NCBI GenBank assembly: GCA_018714895.1 | Contig: DVMQ01000018.1 | Coordinates: forward strand, 186,001-250,000 | Source of the DNA: Coprovicinus avistercoris | Lineage (GTDB): Bacteria; Actinomycetota; Coriobacteriia; Coriobacteriales; Atopobiaceae | Length of the DNA stretch: 64,000 bases | Direction of reading: 5' to 3' | In this document: positions 1 to 9,143 of the stretch, in pieces | Numbering within the stretch: position 1 is the first letter of the stretch | Layout: every line of letters begins with the position of its first letter | Notes under the pieces: model-generated | The model's database searches: none | The model's input: only the letters and a program-made list of their open reading frames with translations | Told to the model about the DNA's origin: nothing | Made by a program: the position numbers and the translations under genes

Positions 1-240
1 ATCAAAGATTCTCTTGAAACTATTCAGGAGACAGGCGTTACCAATGATGAGGCAAATAAGCTCTTCATGTATACGCAGTGGACCGAGATGATGACTGAGT
101 TTGCCCGCACCGGAAAGAGTTCAACGGTTGTCTTGCCTGCAAGCTTTAAGGAAACTGCCTCCGTCTTTGAGCAGATGGTGGCAGCAGAAGAAACAAATGA
201 GCAGGCAAATGTTCCTCCCGTTCCACCACAAGAAAACTGA
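1..240 (+). CDS. SPFH/Band 7 domain protein, C-terminal fragment
   Basis: The first 79 codons in frame 1 are open and end at a TGA at 238-240; the start lies outside the window. The fragment contains LFMYTQWTEMMTEFA followed by STVVLPASF, which resembles the C-terminal end of bacterial SPFH/stomatin-like membrane scaffolding proteins, just after the coiled-coil region. The last 20 residues are rich in E, N, P and Q and look like a flexible tail. Such proteins oligomerise at the membrane. It converges on the next gene with a 48-base gap. The family call rests on the short C-terminal signature only. Confidence 0.65.
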   Translation: MKDSLETIQETGVTNDEANKLFMYTQWTEMMTEFARTGKSSTVVLPASFKETASVFEQMVAAEETNEQANVPPVPPQEN

Positions 241-288
241 GGATGAGGTAAGCCTCGCTGAACAGACAGTTAAACAACCTACGAAAGC

Positions 289-1407
289 TTAGGCTCCAAA
301 AATAGTTCGGACCGTATCATCCCAGGTGGTTTCATTAAGCGAAAGCGTGAGATTCGAGCCACCTGGGATAACTTCACCAGAAACATCGGCTGTTACAAAG
401 CACTCGCGAATTGGTGTCTCAGCAATAAGGCGATTGTATTCTTCTGCGATAAGTTCAAGGTCCTTATCATCAATCTCATCGCCTGGTTCGAGGTCGAGGT
501 CATACGTTATATAGGATGCTAGATCCCATGCAATGGAATCTACATCGGGGCAGTTCGCATAGAAGAAAATAATGCCGGATACATCGTAGCCTGCTTGAGA
601 ACTTTCGTCTCCCGACGTATAGATGCTTACACTTGAGACTTTATAGGTTATTTTTGAGGTAATGTCAGAGCTTATAGTTTGGCTGTCCAAACCAACTTCA
701 TCGAGCTCAAAGCCACAGGAATCTGTGAATTCATAGGAGAAAGCAGCCGAGGCTTGCTCTGAATAGGGGCTTTCGCCGGCAGCCATTTTATCCATTTCTG
801 TACGCAATACATCAGAAGCAAGGTTATCGGCCGTGGTTTCGTTGTCGTACCAAGAAAGAGCAGGATCGATCGATGCCGTAGCAGGTTGGAGCGTGTAGGA
901 GTAATCCAAGTCTTCAAATGGATCGATATATGCATAGTCGAATGTGTAGTCATACTCGTCATCGTCGGAAAACGACGATGAGATCGAATCTATACACGAA
1001 GGAATAATTGTTAAGGCTTGTGATATCACAATGATGATGAAGAACAGACCTAAGATGCGGTTGGCTGTTTTTCTCCGATGTTGTGGCACAGGAGAAGGAT
1101 TTGCATACCTTTTACGGTGACGACGTCGAGGTAAAGGTTTGGAAGCGGGCGTTTCTTGAACTTCTGGCGCTTCATAGGTAGGCGCGGTATATGAAGGATC
1201 ATGCCAGGTGTGCGTATCTTTTTTGGTGCCAACGGTACGATCTTTGGAGGACCTAAACGCATCGTCCGTATCTTCATCAGGCGAAACAATAGGATCATAA
1301 ACACCGGCAAAGTCTGGTTCATCATGGGGCATGATGGGGTCCGGTGCATTAAAGGGATCTATAACTTTTTCATCTTGCTCGGAGCGCCTGGTGCCTCGTC
1401 GTGCCAT
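289..1407 (-). CDS. Hypothetical single-pass membrane protein with acidic outer domain
   Basis: A 372-residue protein I do not recognise. Residues 1-115 are polar, proline-rich and probably disordered, ending in a basic stretch (PRRRHRKRY, then HRRKTANR). One hydrophobic segment follows at about 118-138 (ILGLFFIIIVISQALTII). The remainder is strongly acidic with many Asp, Ser and Tyr, suggesting an extracytoplasmic domain in N-in/C-out orientation. The ATG start has a GGAGA Shine-Dalgarno 4 bases upstream. It lies downstream of a lipoprotein gene on the same strand, separated by a 15-bp stem-loop. Base and codon use look like the neighbours. No function can be assigned. Confidence 0.75.
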   Translation of the reverse strand: MARRGTRRSEQDEKVIDPFNAPDPIMPHDEPDFAGVYDPIVSPDEDTDDAFRSSKDRTVGTKKDTHTWHDPSYTAPTYEAPEVQETPASKPLPRRRHRKRYANPSPVPQHRRKTANRILGLFFIIIVISQALTIIPSCIDSISSSFSDDDEYDYTFDYAYIDPFEDLDYSYTLQPATASIDPALSWYDNETTADNLASDVLRTEMDKMAAGESPYSEQASAAFSYEFTDSCGFELDEVGLDSQTISSDITSKITYKVSSVSIYTSGDESSQAGYDVSGIIFFYANCPDVDSIAWDLASYITYDLDLEPGDEIDDKDLELIAEEYNRLIAETPIRECFVTADVSGEVIPGGSNLTLSLNETTWDDTVRTIFGA

Positions 1408-1439
1408 TGCTTCTCCAGTTCAAAGTAATACAAGCGTCA

Positions 1440-1478
1440 AAGGCCGATATACTCGTAAAACATGAGTATATCGGCCTT
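1440..1478 (-). terminator. 15-bp stem-loop between lipoprotein and membrane protein genes
   Basis: Perfect 15-base arms, 1440-1454 and 1464-1478, with a 9-base loop. Read on the minus strand it follows the lipoprotein stop and is trailed by a short TTT run only, so it could be a weak terminator or an mRNA-stabilising hairpin. Confidence 0.55.
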
Positions 1479-1521
1479 ATAGTACGACGATCATATTGCT
1501 TCGGTAACCGCCAAACGATTT

Positions 1522-2061
1522 TTAGTCGTCGATTCTTAAATTGTATTCAAGGGTTTCCTCAGCATGATCAAGACGGTCTTCTAAGCGATCGGTCTCGCGG
1601 TCAATTTCGCGGAATTCTTCACGCGTTATAGTGCCGTCACGTGCCTCGCGTTCACGGGCATTTTCAAAGGCATCAATCTCACGATCAAGGGCATCAAGCT
1701 GGCTCTGAATATCGAGGTAGGTCTGATAATCTGCTTCGTAGTCGCCTGAAGCAGTGGTGTTTTGGCAGGTTGTTTCCAATTCACTGATGCGTGCTTCGAA
1801 GTCTGCCAGATCATCTGAGGAAGCTTGCTGAGAAGTATCAGTTGTAGACGAATCCTGCGCAGCGTCTTGTTTGTTTTGCGATGACTGTTGGTTTTCGGTC
1901 GAGGTATTCCCTTGCGTTGCTTGTAGCTCAGCAACCTGTTCTTCCAGTTCTTCTATGCGCTGTTGATCACTCGGATTTGAGCAGCCAACAAGAGCGAGGG
2001 CTCCTATGAGAAGCATGGCGCTTATGAGCTGGACGCGGGAACGGCGTAAAGCAGATCTCAT
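1522..2061 (-). CDS. Putative coiled-coil lipoprotein
   Basis: A 179-residue exported protein. The N-terminus has basic residues (RSALRRSR), a hydrophobic core and the lipobox LVGC, so Cys27 would be lipidated after signal peptidase II cleavage. Residues about 32-50 (QQRIEELEEQVAELQATQ) form a coiled coil, then comes a low-complexity Q/S/T/D linker. The C-terminal half is highly charged and helical, with repeated ARISELE, LDALDREI and DRLEDRLDHAEETLE patterns, probably a second coiled coil. It has no recognisable enzyme domain and is likely a structural envelope lipoprotein. It is transcribed away from the thioesterase-side intergenic region. Confidence 0.75.
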   Translation of the reverse strand: MRSALRRSRVQLISAMLLIGALALVGCSNPSDQQRIEELEEQVAELQATQGNTSTENQQSSQNKQDAAQDSSTTDTSQQASSDDLADFEARISELETTCQNTTASGDYEADYQTYLDIQSQLDALDREIDAFENAREREARDGTITREEFREIDRETDRLEDRLDHAEETLEYNLRIDD

Positions 2062-2211
2062 GTCGGGCTCCTTTTCATCGAGGCAACTGCTGTTTATTTG
2101 TAGACAGTTGCTAAAACGGGTGAGATGAGAATGCCCAATCTCAAGATCTGCTTTTCAGAATCTTTACAGTTCATCGGTGAATTGTATAAAACATCCGCCG
2201 ACTGAAGCAGT

Positions 2212-2988
2212 TTATATGAGTTCAATAGAAGCAAACATCGTGTCGTTTGTATCGTCGAGTGTAATAACGAGGTTGCCTTCTTTATTTCGACCAATACCCG
2301 GACGAACTAAATCTCCCAAAACGGCAGCGCGGCGATAATCCACACGAAGGACGTGCGGATCGATCTCACGATCGAGCTGTTCTAATGCCATTTGAACATA
2401 CTCGGCATTATTAACATGCTCATTCGTATCTATTTGCCCACGACGAATGGTAAGAGGATCGCGGAATTCTCGCGACTCAGGAATCACAACACGCCTTGAC
2501 TCCGGCGGCATGGGTAAAGGCTCATGCGTGCCATATGGCTCTACAAAACGCGGTTCAATTCGCGCTGGTTTTCCAGTTTCCATATTGAGAAAAACCCAGG
2601 ATGATTTGCCTTTTGCGACGAAATTACCCTCATCGTCGCGCAGATAAAAGAAGCGCTCTGCTGTAACACCTCGAGAACGGCTTGCAAACGTACCTACAGT
2701 TATATGTTCACAAAGGGCTGGATAGCGATCGATTGCAATATGCCAGTGAGTAAGCACCCATGCATGACGTTCCTGTTTAAGCCATCGCATTCCGACGCCG
2801 AGCACCTCAGATTGAAATGTACTGCAGTCTTGGAAAGCATTTACAACAGCAGGAAGCGTCATAAGGCCACGATGATCTACCTCGCTGTAGCGAACGTGAA
2901 AATCATATTCAAAAGGAGCTGTTTGCCCTTCTGCATTGTTTGATGTGTTGGTGGCAGGCTGTTTATGCTGGGAAGTTATATCAGACAT
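2212..2988 (-). CDS. Acyl-ACP thioesterase (FatA/TesA-type double hotdog)
   Basis: The 258-residue protein has two hotdog folds in tandem, as in bacterial relatives of plant FatA/FatB, which hydrolyse acyl-ACP and release free fatty acid in the cytoplasm. The first hotdog starts near residue 25 (FHVRYSEVDHRG) and carries HAWVLTHWHI. The second contains DTNEHVNNAEYV, matching the Asn/His catalytic motif of this family. The first 20 residues are polar and poorly conserved. The ATG at 2988 has AGAGG three bases upstream, close but usable. It is probably monocistronic. Length and motifs fit the family well; chain-length specificity cannot be read. Confidence 0.85.
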   Translation of the reverse strand: MSDITSQHKQPATNTSNNAEGQTAPFEYDFHVRYSEVDHRGLMTLPAVVNAFQDCSTFQSEVLGVGMRWLKQERHAWVLTHWHIAIDRYPALCEHITVGTFASRSRGVTAERFFYLRDDEGNFVAKGKSSWVFLNMETGKPARIEPRFVEPYGTHEPLPMPPESRRVVIPESREFRDPLTIRRGQIDTNEHVNNAEYVQMALEQLDREIDPHVLRVDYRRAAVLGDLVRPGIGRNKEGNLVITLDDTNDTMFASIELI

Positions 2989-3075
2989 AAACCTCTCTTC
3001 TCACACGCGTTGGATGCTCTGTGTATTGCAAATGCATTCTGTATGATAGGCCAGTATAAAGAGTGAGCAAAAGCC

Positions 3076-3864
3076 TTATGAACTACTTCTTCCCATAACA
3101 GCTTGCTCAAGGCTCAAAGCGATGGGATAGGGCAAGATCTTTGTTGCTGCATAAAGAGTGCGCATATACGGGGAAGGTATACAAAGCGCGCGTCCAAGCC
3201 GTGCGGCTCTCAAGGCTTTTGCGGCAACCCTTTCTGGTTTTTCAAATCCTGTCAGACGGGCCATGCGCATTGCTTCGGCAGAATCGAGGGTGTGGTCGAG
3301 AAATGCTGTCTGCATAAAGCGGGGGCACACAGCAGTTACATGAATGCCAACACTTCCAAGTTCAGCATCAAGGGCACGAGAAAAATCCAATATGAAACGT
3401 TTAGCAGCTGAGTAGACCGAAAGACGGGGTTGCGGCATAAAAGCAGCTGCGCTTGAAACGTTTAATATGCGTGAGTCAGCCCGCATGTAGGGAAGTACGT
3501 GATAGGAAAGCTCCACTGGAGCAAGTGCAAGAAGGCGTACCATTGCGGCATTGTGCTCTAAGGGGACAGATGAAAACCTGCCAAAAGCACCAAAGCCTGC
3601 GTTGTTAATGAGGAGTGCTACCGTGAGGTTTGTTTCTTGTGCGAGTGCATGAGCAATCTGCTCGCAGGCATCTTCTTGTGTTAGGTCAAGCGCAAAAGGA
3701 CGAAGAGGTGTTGACAGAGACTGGGCAAGTGCTTCGAGTTTGTCGGCATGGCGAGCAACGGCCCAAATTTCATCCAGACGTCCAAAGGCGCCTTTATCGA
3801 GTTGATGGGTAAATGCCGCTCCAAGTCCTGAAGAAGCACCTGTAACAATAGCAATGGTAGGCAT
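3076..3864 (-). CDS. Short-chain dehydrogenase/reductase
   Basis: A classical SDR of 262 residues. It has the NAD(P)-binding TGASSGLG motif at residues 8-15, the NNAG motif, a catalytic Ser in LNVSSAAAF and the YSAAK motif (YxxxK). I chose the ATG at 3864 because AAGGAG lies 7 bases upstream; a longer frame would add seven residues (MPRRSKT) with no ribosome-binding site. The C-terminal part resembles the DltE/YqjQ-like oxidoreductase group with unknown substrate. Neighbouring genes give no pathway hint. Confidence 0.88.
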   Translation of the reverse strand: MPTIAIVTGASSGLGAAFTHQLDKGAFGRLDEIWAVARHADKLEALAQSLSTPLRPFALDLTQEDACEQIAHALAQETNLTVALLINNAGFGAFGRFSSVPLEHNAAMVRLLALAPVELSYHVLPYMRADSRILNVSSAAAFMPQPRLSVYSAAKRFILDFSRALDAELGSVGIHVTAVCPRFMQTAFLDHTLDSAEAMRMARLTGFEKPERVAAKALRAARLGRALCIPSPYMRTLYAATKILPYPIALSLEQAVMGRSSS

Positions 3865-3946
3865 GGTCTTACTCCTTCTTGGCAAATGACCAATACAATC
3901 ATTGTAGGTATGTTCGAATAGTTCTACCGCATGAAGGGGAGTGTCT

Positions 3947-4528
3947 ATGAATGAGCGACAGCGCCGTGATGCAGGTCTTTGGTATGACGCAAATTATGAT
4001 GAGAGTCTTGTAAAAGAGCGTCTCGATGCTGAAGAACTTACTTTTGAACTCAACAGAACGGCACCACAAGATGTTGAGCGCCGCAATGCCTTGCTCAAAC
4101 AATTACTTGGCTCCCTTGGTGAGCACATAGAAATACTGACACCTTTTTTCGTGGATTATGGCTATAACGTTTCTGTTGGCGATTGGTCGTTCATCAATCA
4201 TGGAGCGTATCTGATGGATGGCGCGCCCATCACCATTGGTTCCCATGTATTTATCGGCCCAAATTTTGGCGCATATACTGCGCAACATCCGCTTCTTGCT
4301 CAGGATCGCAATCGCGGTCTCGAGATTGCGCACCCTATTGAAATTGGCGACGACGTATGGATTGGCGCCGACGTCAAAGTGCTCGCAGGCGTTTCTATTG
4401 GACGTGGAAGTGTTATTGGTGCAGGCAGTCTTATTACCCGTTCTATTCCGGAAGGTGTAATAGCCTTTGGAAATCCTTGTCGTGTGATAAGGGAATTGAA
4501 TGAGGACGACAAAATAGGAGACGAGTAG
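3947..4528 (+). CDS. Maltose/galactoside O-acetyltransferase family (left-handed beta-helix)
   Basis: A 193-residue hexapeptide acetyltransferase of the LacA/Maa type, which moves acetyl from acetyl-CoA to a sugar hydroxyl. The N-terminal mac domain (RDAGLWYDANYDESLVKER) is followed by FINHGAYLMDGAPITIGSHV and hexapeptide turns. The catalytic His is in YTAQHPL. It ends with the expected GNPCRVIREL. The open frame begins with GTG at 3941, but AAGGGGA abuts that codon; ATG at 3947 gives a six-base spacing and is preferred. Its stop lies next to the stop of the convergent mscS-like gene, leaving no room for a terminator. Confidence 0.88.
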   Translation: MNERQRRDAGLWYDANYDESLVKERLDAEELTFELNRTAPQDVERRNALLKQLLGSLGEHIEILTPFFVDYGYNVSVGDWSFINHGAYLMDGAPITIGSHVFIGPNFGAYTAQHPLLAQDRNRGLEIAHPIEIGDDVWIGADVKVLAGVSIGRGSVIGAGSLITRSIPEGVIAFGNPCRVIRELNEDDKIGDE

Positions 4529-4529
4529 T

Positions 4530-5303
4530 TTATGCGCGCGTGAAGGGAGCAACAGCACGCACAATGCTGTCGGTAACAGCAGAAACCGCCTGAGGGTCGG
4601 CGACGCGCAGGTCGATTTGTCCCTTAAATCCTGATTCGGTTATTTCTGTAAACCGAACTTGTACTTTTGGATTTGAGGTAATGGCACATATGCTTTCAGC
4701 GGCCTTTTGTGCAGACCCCTCGATTGATTTGGCGTAGGTGTCGAGGGTTTCATCCGCAAAAGTTCCTGCGATGGGAACGCTTACAGCAGCGTCGTCAGAA
4801 AGCTTAGAAAAAGATGTCTTTGAGAGAACTGAGTTTGGGATTATGACCGTACCGTCTGTTGCGGTGTCAATAGTGGTGTGGCGCCAACCAACATCATGTA
4901 CGCGTCCCTTTGCGTTTCCTACCTCAATAAGATCTCCGGGAACAACCACACGCATAAATGTGAGCTGCAGGCCACCAATAAGATTTGAGAGCGTATCCTG
5001 AAAACCGAGGGAAAGAGCGATACCGCCAACGCCAAGAGCTGCAATAAAAGCGCTGACATTTACGTTGAAGCAGGTGTCCAAAATAACACTAGCTCCAAGG
5101 GCCCATACCGTTCCGCGGGCGATATTGACAATGATTGAAGAGGATGGCAGCGGATTCTCTTCACTTCTCAGCATGTGACGTAGAAGTTTAGCAACCAGGT
5201 TTGCAAGTATCTTTGTTGCGAGAACAAGGATGACAAACCATATGAGGGTGCGTACCCAGGGCTTGGCAAGGATTTCTTGAATCATATTGAAGATGTCGGA
5301 CAT
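4530..5303 (-). CDS. Small-conductance mechanosensitive channel family (MscS)
   Basis: A 257-residue inner-membrane protein with about three membrane segments (roughly 15-35, 60-80, 85-115). The third contains the Gly/Ala-rich pore helix pattern ALGVGGIALSLGFQDTLSN, diagnostic of MscS. A beta domain follows (VVVPGDLIEVGNAKGRVHDVGWRHTTI). Such channels open under membrane tension to release solutes in hypo-osmotic shock. The start ATG at 5303 has GGAGG at optimal distance and overlaps the end of coaX by 22 bases, so both genes form one transcriptional unit. Length fits the compact MscS class. Confidence 0.88.
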   Translation of the reverse strand: MSDIFNMIQEILAKPWVRTLIWFVILVLATKILANLVAKLLRHMLRSEENPLPSSSIIVNIARGTVWALGASVILDTCFNVNVSAFIAALGVGGIALSLGFQDTLSNLIGGLQLTFMRVVVPGDLIEVGNAKGRVHDVGWRHTTIDTATDGTVIIPNSVLSKTSFSKLSDDAAVSVPIAGTFADETLDTYAKSIEGSAQKAAESICAITSNPKVQVRFTEITESGFKGQIDLRVADPQAVSAVTDSIVRAVAPFTRA

Positions 5304-6151
5304 GAGTCCTCCCTGCGTTTTGGCCGATTGTTATGCCAGAGCAAAGCCAAGCCTCGAAGAATGAGTGTCTCATCAACAATGACATCATGATGCACAAGGC
5401 ATGCCATCTCTTGGGCATATGTTCCGGTTACAACAATAGTGACAGTATCAGTGTTCCCCAATTCGGCGATAACAGCGTCGAGCAATCCGTCGACTCGTGC
5501 TGCTTCACCTAAAACGACACCAGATCGCATGGCAGCTTGTGTATTGCGCCCTATAACTTCTTGAGGAGCTTGAAGTTCAATTTCGGGGAGACGGGCAGCT
5601 GCTTGTGAGAGTGAACGGGCTCCAAGTTCAATACCAGGGGCGATAACACCGCCTATAAAAGTGCCGTTTTTATCAATGATTTCCAGGTTGGTTGTCGTAC
5701 CAAGATCAACTACGACAACAGGGGTTTGATAGGAATGGCGTGCAGCTACGACATCGGCAACACGATCGCCTCCGACTTCGGAAGGATCATCAAAGCGCAT
5801 GCGTATTCCCGATTTAAGACCAGGGCCAACCACTAAAGGTCGTGTGGGACTTATCTGGGCAAGTGCGGTGCGCCATGGTTGGACAAGCGTTGGCACAACG
5901 CAAGAGAGTATGCAGCCCGCTAGTGCGTTGCCGGGCAGAAGAGATAGAGCCTGGTGAAGTTGGATTCTCGCATCATCAGCTGTGAGGCGGGAAGGAGTGG
6001 AAAGCTCACAAGAGCCTTGTAGAAGAGGCTTTATCTGCTGTGTTGTTGAGGCATGTTGTATGGTGAGCACACCAAAGCGTGTAATAGTGTTTCCCACGTC
6101 AACGGCGAGTATTGTCTGTGCGTTGGCTATGGCAGATTGCTGTTGCTGCAC
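5282..6151 (-). CDS. coaX: Type III pantothenate kinase
   Basis: CoaX phosphorylates pantothenate in the first step of coenzyme A synthesis. The 289-residue product has the ASKHA phosphate-binding motif DVGNT near the N-terminus, the family signatures GPGLKSG and EVGGDRVAD, VVDLGTTTNLEIID and GGVIAPGIELG. The upstream-extended frame would add 55 unrelated residues. I chose the GTG at 6151 because GGGAGG lies 6 bases upstream, and the protein then begins QQQQSAIANAQTILAVD. It overlaps the mscS-like gene by 22 bases and is divergent from the OPT transporter. Confidence 0.9.
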   Translation of the reverse strand: MQQQQSAIANAQTILAVDVGNTITRFGVLTIQHASTTQQIKPLLQGSCELSTPSRLTADDARIQLHQALSLLPGNALAGCILSCVVPTLVQPWRTALAQISPTRPLVVGPGLKSGIRMRFDDPSEVGGDRVADVVAARHSYQTPVVVVDLGTTTNLEIIDKNGTFIGGVIAPGIELGARSLSQAAARLPEIELQAPQEVIGRNTQAAMRSGVVLGEAARVDGLLDAVIAELGNTDTVTIVVTGTYAQEMACLVHHDVIVDETLILRGLALLWHNNRPKRREDSCPTSSI

Positions 6152-6307
6152 AGTGTGCCTCCCGATGAACTGATTTTTTTTACACTTAATCGTCCCTGCA
6201 ATACTTTCTTTTCGAATTATACTTTTCCTACTCAAGGCGTAACCCGACTCCCTAAGCCACGTTTTGTTGGGCTTATAGAGGGAGCGGATATACGAAGGGG
6301 CAACTAT

Positions 6308-7975
6308 ATGAATCATGCAAGTAAGCCTACGGCTTTACGTGGCCAGCTTTCTGGTGCCGGTATTCTTATCGGCTGTATAGGCTGTGTCATTATCACGGCA
6401 TCATCGGTGTATACCGCTCTTAAAATGGGCTCATTGCCGTGGCCAACCATCTTTACCTCTATCACTGCGCTTGTGTTACTTCGTGCTTTTGGGCGCACAA
6501 GTCTTAACGAGGCAAATGTTACGCAGGTAATTATGTCTGCCGGATCGATGGTAGCTGGCGGTCTGGCGTTTACTATTCCCGGTATTTGGATTCTGGGAAT
6601 GACAGATGAAGTTTCCTGGATAGAAATGCTGGGTGTTGCTCTTGCAGGAACGTTGCTTGGCTTGGTATGCACGGCCCTTATCCGCCATCGTTTTGTAGAG
6701 GAATCTGATCTCGAATATCCCATTGGTACGGCGGCAGCGGAAACACTCCTTGCAAGTCGTGAGCGTGGACGTACCGGTCAAAGGCTCTTTGGTGCCATGG
6801 GACTTGCTGGTCTTTGGTGTGTTGTAAGGGATGTTTTTGGCTTCATGCCTTCCCTTGTGTGCTCACTGCCCATTCCAGGCGTTGCGTTCGCAATTCAAAA
6901 TTCACCTATGCGACTCGCGGTGGGTTTTCTCGCTGGCCGCCGCTCGATGATCTATTGGATGGCAGGCGCTCTGCTCGGTTGGTTTGGCCTGGTGTTTGGT
7001 GGATCCCTGTTGGGTGTTTGGGATGTTTCTACCGCGCAGGGTATTGTGAGTAGCTTGGGTATGGGCCTGATGATGGGATCTGGCGCGGGCGTTGTGGTAC
7101 GCGATATTGCGATCCCAGTTTTCAAACGTCTGAGCTCTTCTCATGAGAAAAGCACCACGCAGAAAAAAGGTTTCTTTGCCGATATTACCTCCCGTTTTGA
7201 TGCGGGTGTTTTGGCTCTTATGACCGCAGCAGCGGCTCTGATTGCTTGCATATGGCTGAATTTGGGCCCTGCCGTGAGCATAGTTATTGTGGTGCTCTCT
7301 TTTGTAACGGCTGTGATGAGTGCCCAATCGGTGGGCCAGTCTGGCATCGACCCGATGGAGATATTCGGTCTTATCGTGCTGCTCTTTGTAGCCGCTTTCT
7401 CAGATGTCTCACAGGTGAGGTTGTTTTACGTGGCAGGCATTATCGCGGTTGCTTGTGGTCTTGCGGGCGACGTAATGAGCGACTTCAAAACGGGCGAAAT
7501 AATCGGAACCCCTCCAAGAATGATGTGGATTGGCCAGGTCATTGGCGCTTTTCTTGGAACGGTAGTATCAGTCGTGGTGCTTGTAGCACTGCTTGCCGCC
7601 TACGGTCCTGATGCCTTTGGTCCCGATGCGCTCTTTGTTTCTGCGCAGGCAAATGTCGTAGCAACAATGGTGTCCGGCATTCCAAGCGTCCCAGCGTTTA
7701 TCATTGGCCTCGTTGTAGGCATGGTTCTCTATTGCCTGGGTATTCCATCTATGATGTTGGGCCTCGGTGTTTACCTGCCGTTTTACATGACTTTTTCTAC
7801 GGCCTTAGGTGCGCTTATTCGATATGCGTACGACCGTATTACTGCAGCTCGCGGTGTTGAGAAAGACTCCGCTGAAGAAACGGGTGTTGTTGTCGCTTCA
7901 GGTGTCTTGGGTGGAGAATCAATCGTTGGTGTCATTATCGCTTTGGCGAGCGTAATAACCGGGCTTACGGGATAA
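6308..7975 (+). CDS. OPT/YSL family oligopeptide transporter
   Basis: A 555-residue polytopic membrane protein with about 14 hydrophobic segments. It begins with LSGAGILIGCIGCVIITASSVYTALKMG-like OPT sequence and has the family patterns LNEANVTQVIMSAGS, EYPIGTAAAE and KTGEIIGTPPRMM. OPT carriers take up peptides or metal chelates with protons. The track frame starts far upstream inside the divergent coaX gene; ATG at 6308 has AAGGGG 7 bases upstream and begins just before the first conserved segment. It is a little short for the family but has both ends. Confidence 0.87.
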   Translation: MNHASKPTALRGQLSGAGILIGCIGCVIITASSVYTALKMGSLPWPTIFTSITALVLLRAFGRTSLNEANVTQVIMSAGSMVAGGLAFTIPGIWILGMTDEVSWIEMLGVALAGTLLGLVCTALIRHRFVEESDLEYPIGTAAAETLLASRERGRTGQRLFGAMGLAGLWCVVRDVFGFMPSLVCSLPIPGVAFAIQNSPMRLAVGFLAGRRSMIYWMAGALLGWFGLVFGGSLLGVWDVSTAQGIVSSLGMGLMMGSGAGVVVRDIAIPVFKRLSSSHEKSTTQKKGFFADITSRFDAGVLALMTAAAALIACIWLNLGPAVSIVIVVLSFVTAVMSAQSVGQSGIDPMEIFGLIVLLFVAAFSDVSQVRLFYVAGIIAVACGLAGDVMSDFKTGEIIGTPPRMMWIGQVIGAFLGTVVSVVVLVALLAAYGPDAFGPDALFVSAQANVVATMVSGIPSVPAFIIGLVVGMVLYCLGIPSMMLGLGVYLPFYMTFSTALGALIRYAYDRITAARGVEKDSAEETGVVVASGVLGGESIVGVIIALASVITGLTG

Positions 7976-8159
7976 CCATGACCGGACAGAGCAACCACCC
8001 GAGCAAGGCACTTTCTCGCTAAGAAAATAAATCCGCTAACCCATAGCTCTTGCTGTGAGCAGGGTTTCAAAAGCTACAATCAAAAAGGTTTGGAACCAAC
8101 ATCTTGCGATCGATAGGCTGCTTATGCATTCCTATCGGTTGGTTGAAAGGGGAATGTCT

Positions 8160-9044
8160 ATGGCAAACTTTGCCCTTACCTGCTGTTCGACAGCAGATTA
8201 CCCAAAGTCCTTCTTCGATGAGCGTCAGATCGGTTACGCATGTTTTCATTGGAATGAGTCGGGCGTAGATCATTTGGATGATCTCTATCAATCCATTTCA
8301 CCCGAAGAGTTCTTTGCAAATATTTCTGCTGGTGCAATGCCAACTACATCACAGGTGGGCATCGGTGAGTATGTCGCTCTTTGGCGTCCGATACTTGAAA
8401 ATGGCTCCGATATTTTACATCTCACTCTTTCGAGTGGCATTTCGGGTACCTATGGCAGTGCGGTTCTTGCGGCACAAGAGATGGCTCAAGAGTTCCCCGA
8501 TCGTAAAGTAGTGGTTATCGACTCGCTTGCTGCAAGTGCTGGTTTTGGCCTGCTTGTGGATTATGTTGCCGACATGCGTGATGCAGGGGCAACGCTCGAA
8601 GAGGCGGAAGCTTGGGTGTATGAGAACCGCCTTAAGGTGCACCATTGGTTCTTCTCGACCGATCTTACAAGCTTCATTCGCGGCGGTCGTGTTTCAAAAG
8701 TGAGCGGCTTCTTCGGTACTGCGCTCAAAATTTGCCCGCTGCTCAGCGTGGATAGAGAGGGCAAGTTGGTGCCGCGCGAGAAGATTCGTACGAAAAAAAG
8801 AGCCGAAAAAGAAATGCTTGCACGCATGGTTGAACATGCCCAGAACGGCACAGGCTATAGCGGTAAGTGCGCTATTTCACAGAGCGACTGCCGCTCCGAT
8901 GCCGAAGATGTGCGCGACATGATCGAAGAGCAGTTCCCAGCTCTTAAGGGCAAGGTCCTTATTAACGACATTGGAACGGTTATTGGTTCCCATACTGGCC
9001 CGGGTACTGTTGCGCTGTTCTTCATGGGTGATGAACGCGAGTAG
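8160..9044 (+). CDS. DegV family fatty-acid-binding protein
   Basis: A 294-residue DegV-fold protein. Family members bind one long-chain fatty acid and, in Firmicutes, act as FakB subunits handing fatty acids to the kinase FakA. Characteristic patterns are TCCSTADYP at the N-terminus, TSQVGIGEY, LSSGISGTYGSA (fatty-acid head-group site), VIDSLAAS and FIRGGRVSK. ATG at 8160 has AAGGGGA six bases upstream; an ATG two codons earlier abuts it. No fakA-like kinase is visible in the window. It ends at a strong bidirectional terminator shared with the convergent esterase operon. Confidence 0.9.
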   Translation: MANFALTCCSTADYPKSFFDERQIGYACFHWNESGVDHLDDLYQSISPEEFFANISAGAMPTTSQVGIGEYVALWRPILENGSDILHLTLSSGISGTYGSAVLAAQEMAQEFPDRKVVVIDSLAASAGFGLLVDYVADMRDAGATLEEAEAWVYENRLKVHHWFFSTDLTSFIRGGRVSKVSGFFGTALKICPLLSVDREGKLVPREKIRTKKRAEKEMLARMVEHAQNGTGYSGKCAISQSDCRSDAEDVRDMIEEQFPALKGKVLINDIGTVIGSHTGPGTVALFFMGDERE

Positions 9045-9076
9045 AACAAAGGGCGCCAAGAGCATACAGGCAAGAT

Positions 9077-9114
9077 AAAACCCACCACACGTTGAAAGGC
9101 GCGTGGTGGGTTTT
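9077..9114. terminator. Bidirectional rho-independent terminator
   Basis: Twelve-base perfect arms (AAAACCCACCAC and its complement) flank a 14-base loop between the convergent degV-like gene and the esterase operon. The A-run on one side and T-run on the other let it act in both directions. Confidence 0.85.
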
Positions 9115-9143
9115 GCTGTACAGCACTAAAACATGCGAGGTGC

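Noticed and set aside
6053..6307. N-terminal extension of the OPT transporter overlapping coaX
   Set aside because: It is antisense to coaX and hydrophilic; ATG 6308 with AAGGGG fits the family start.
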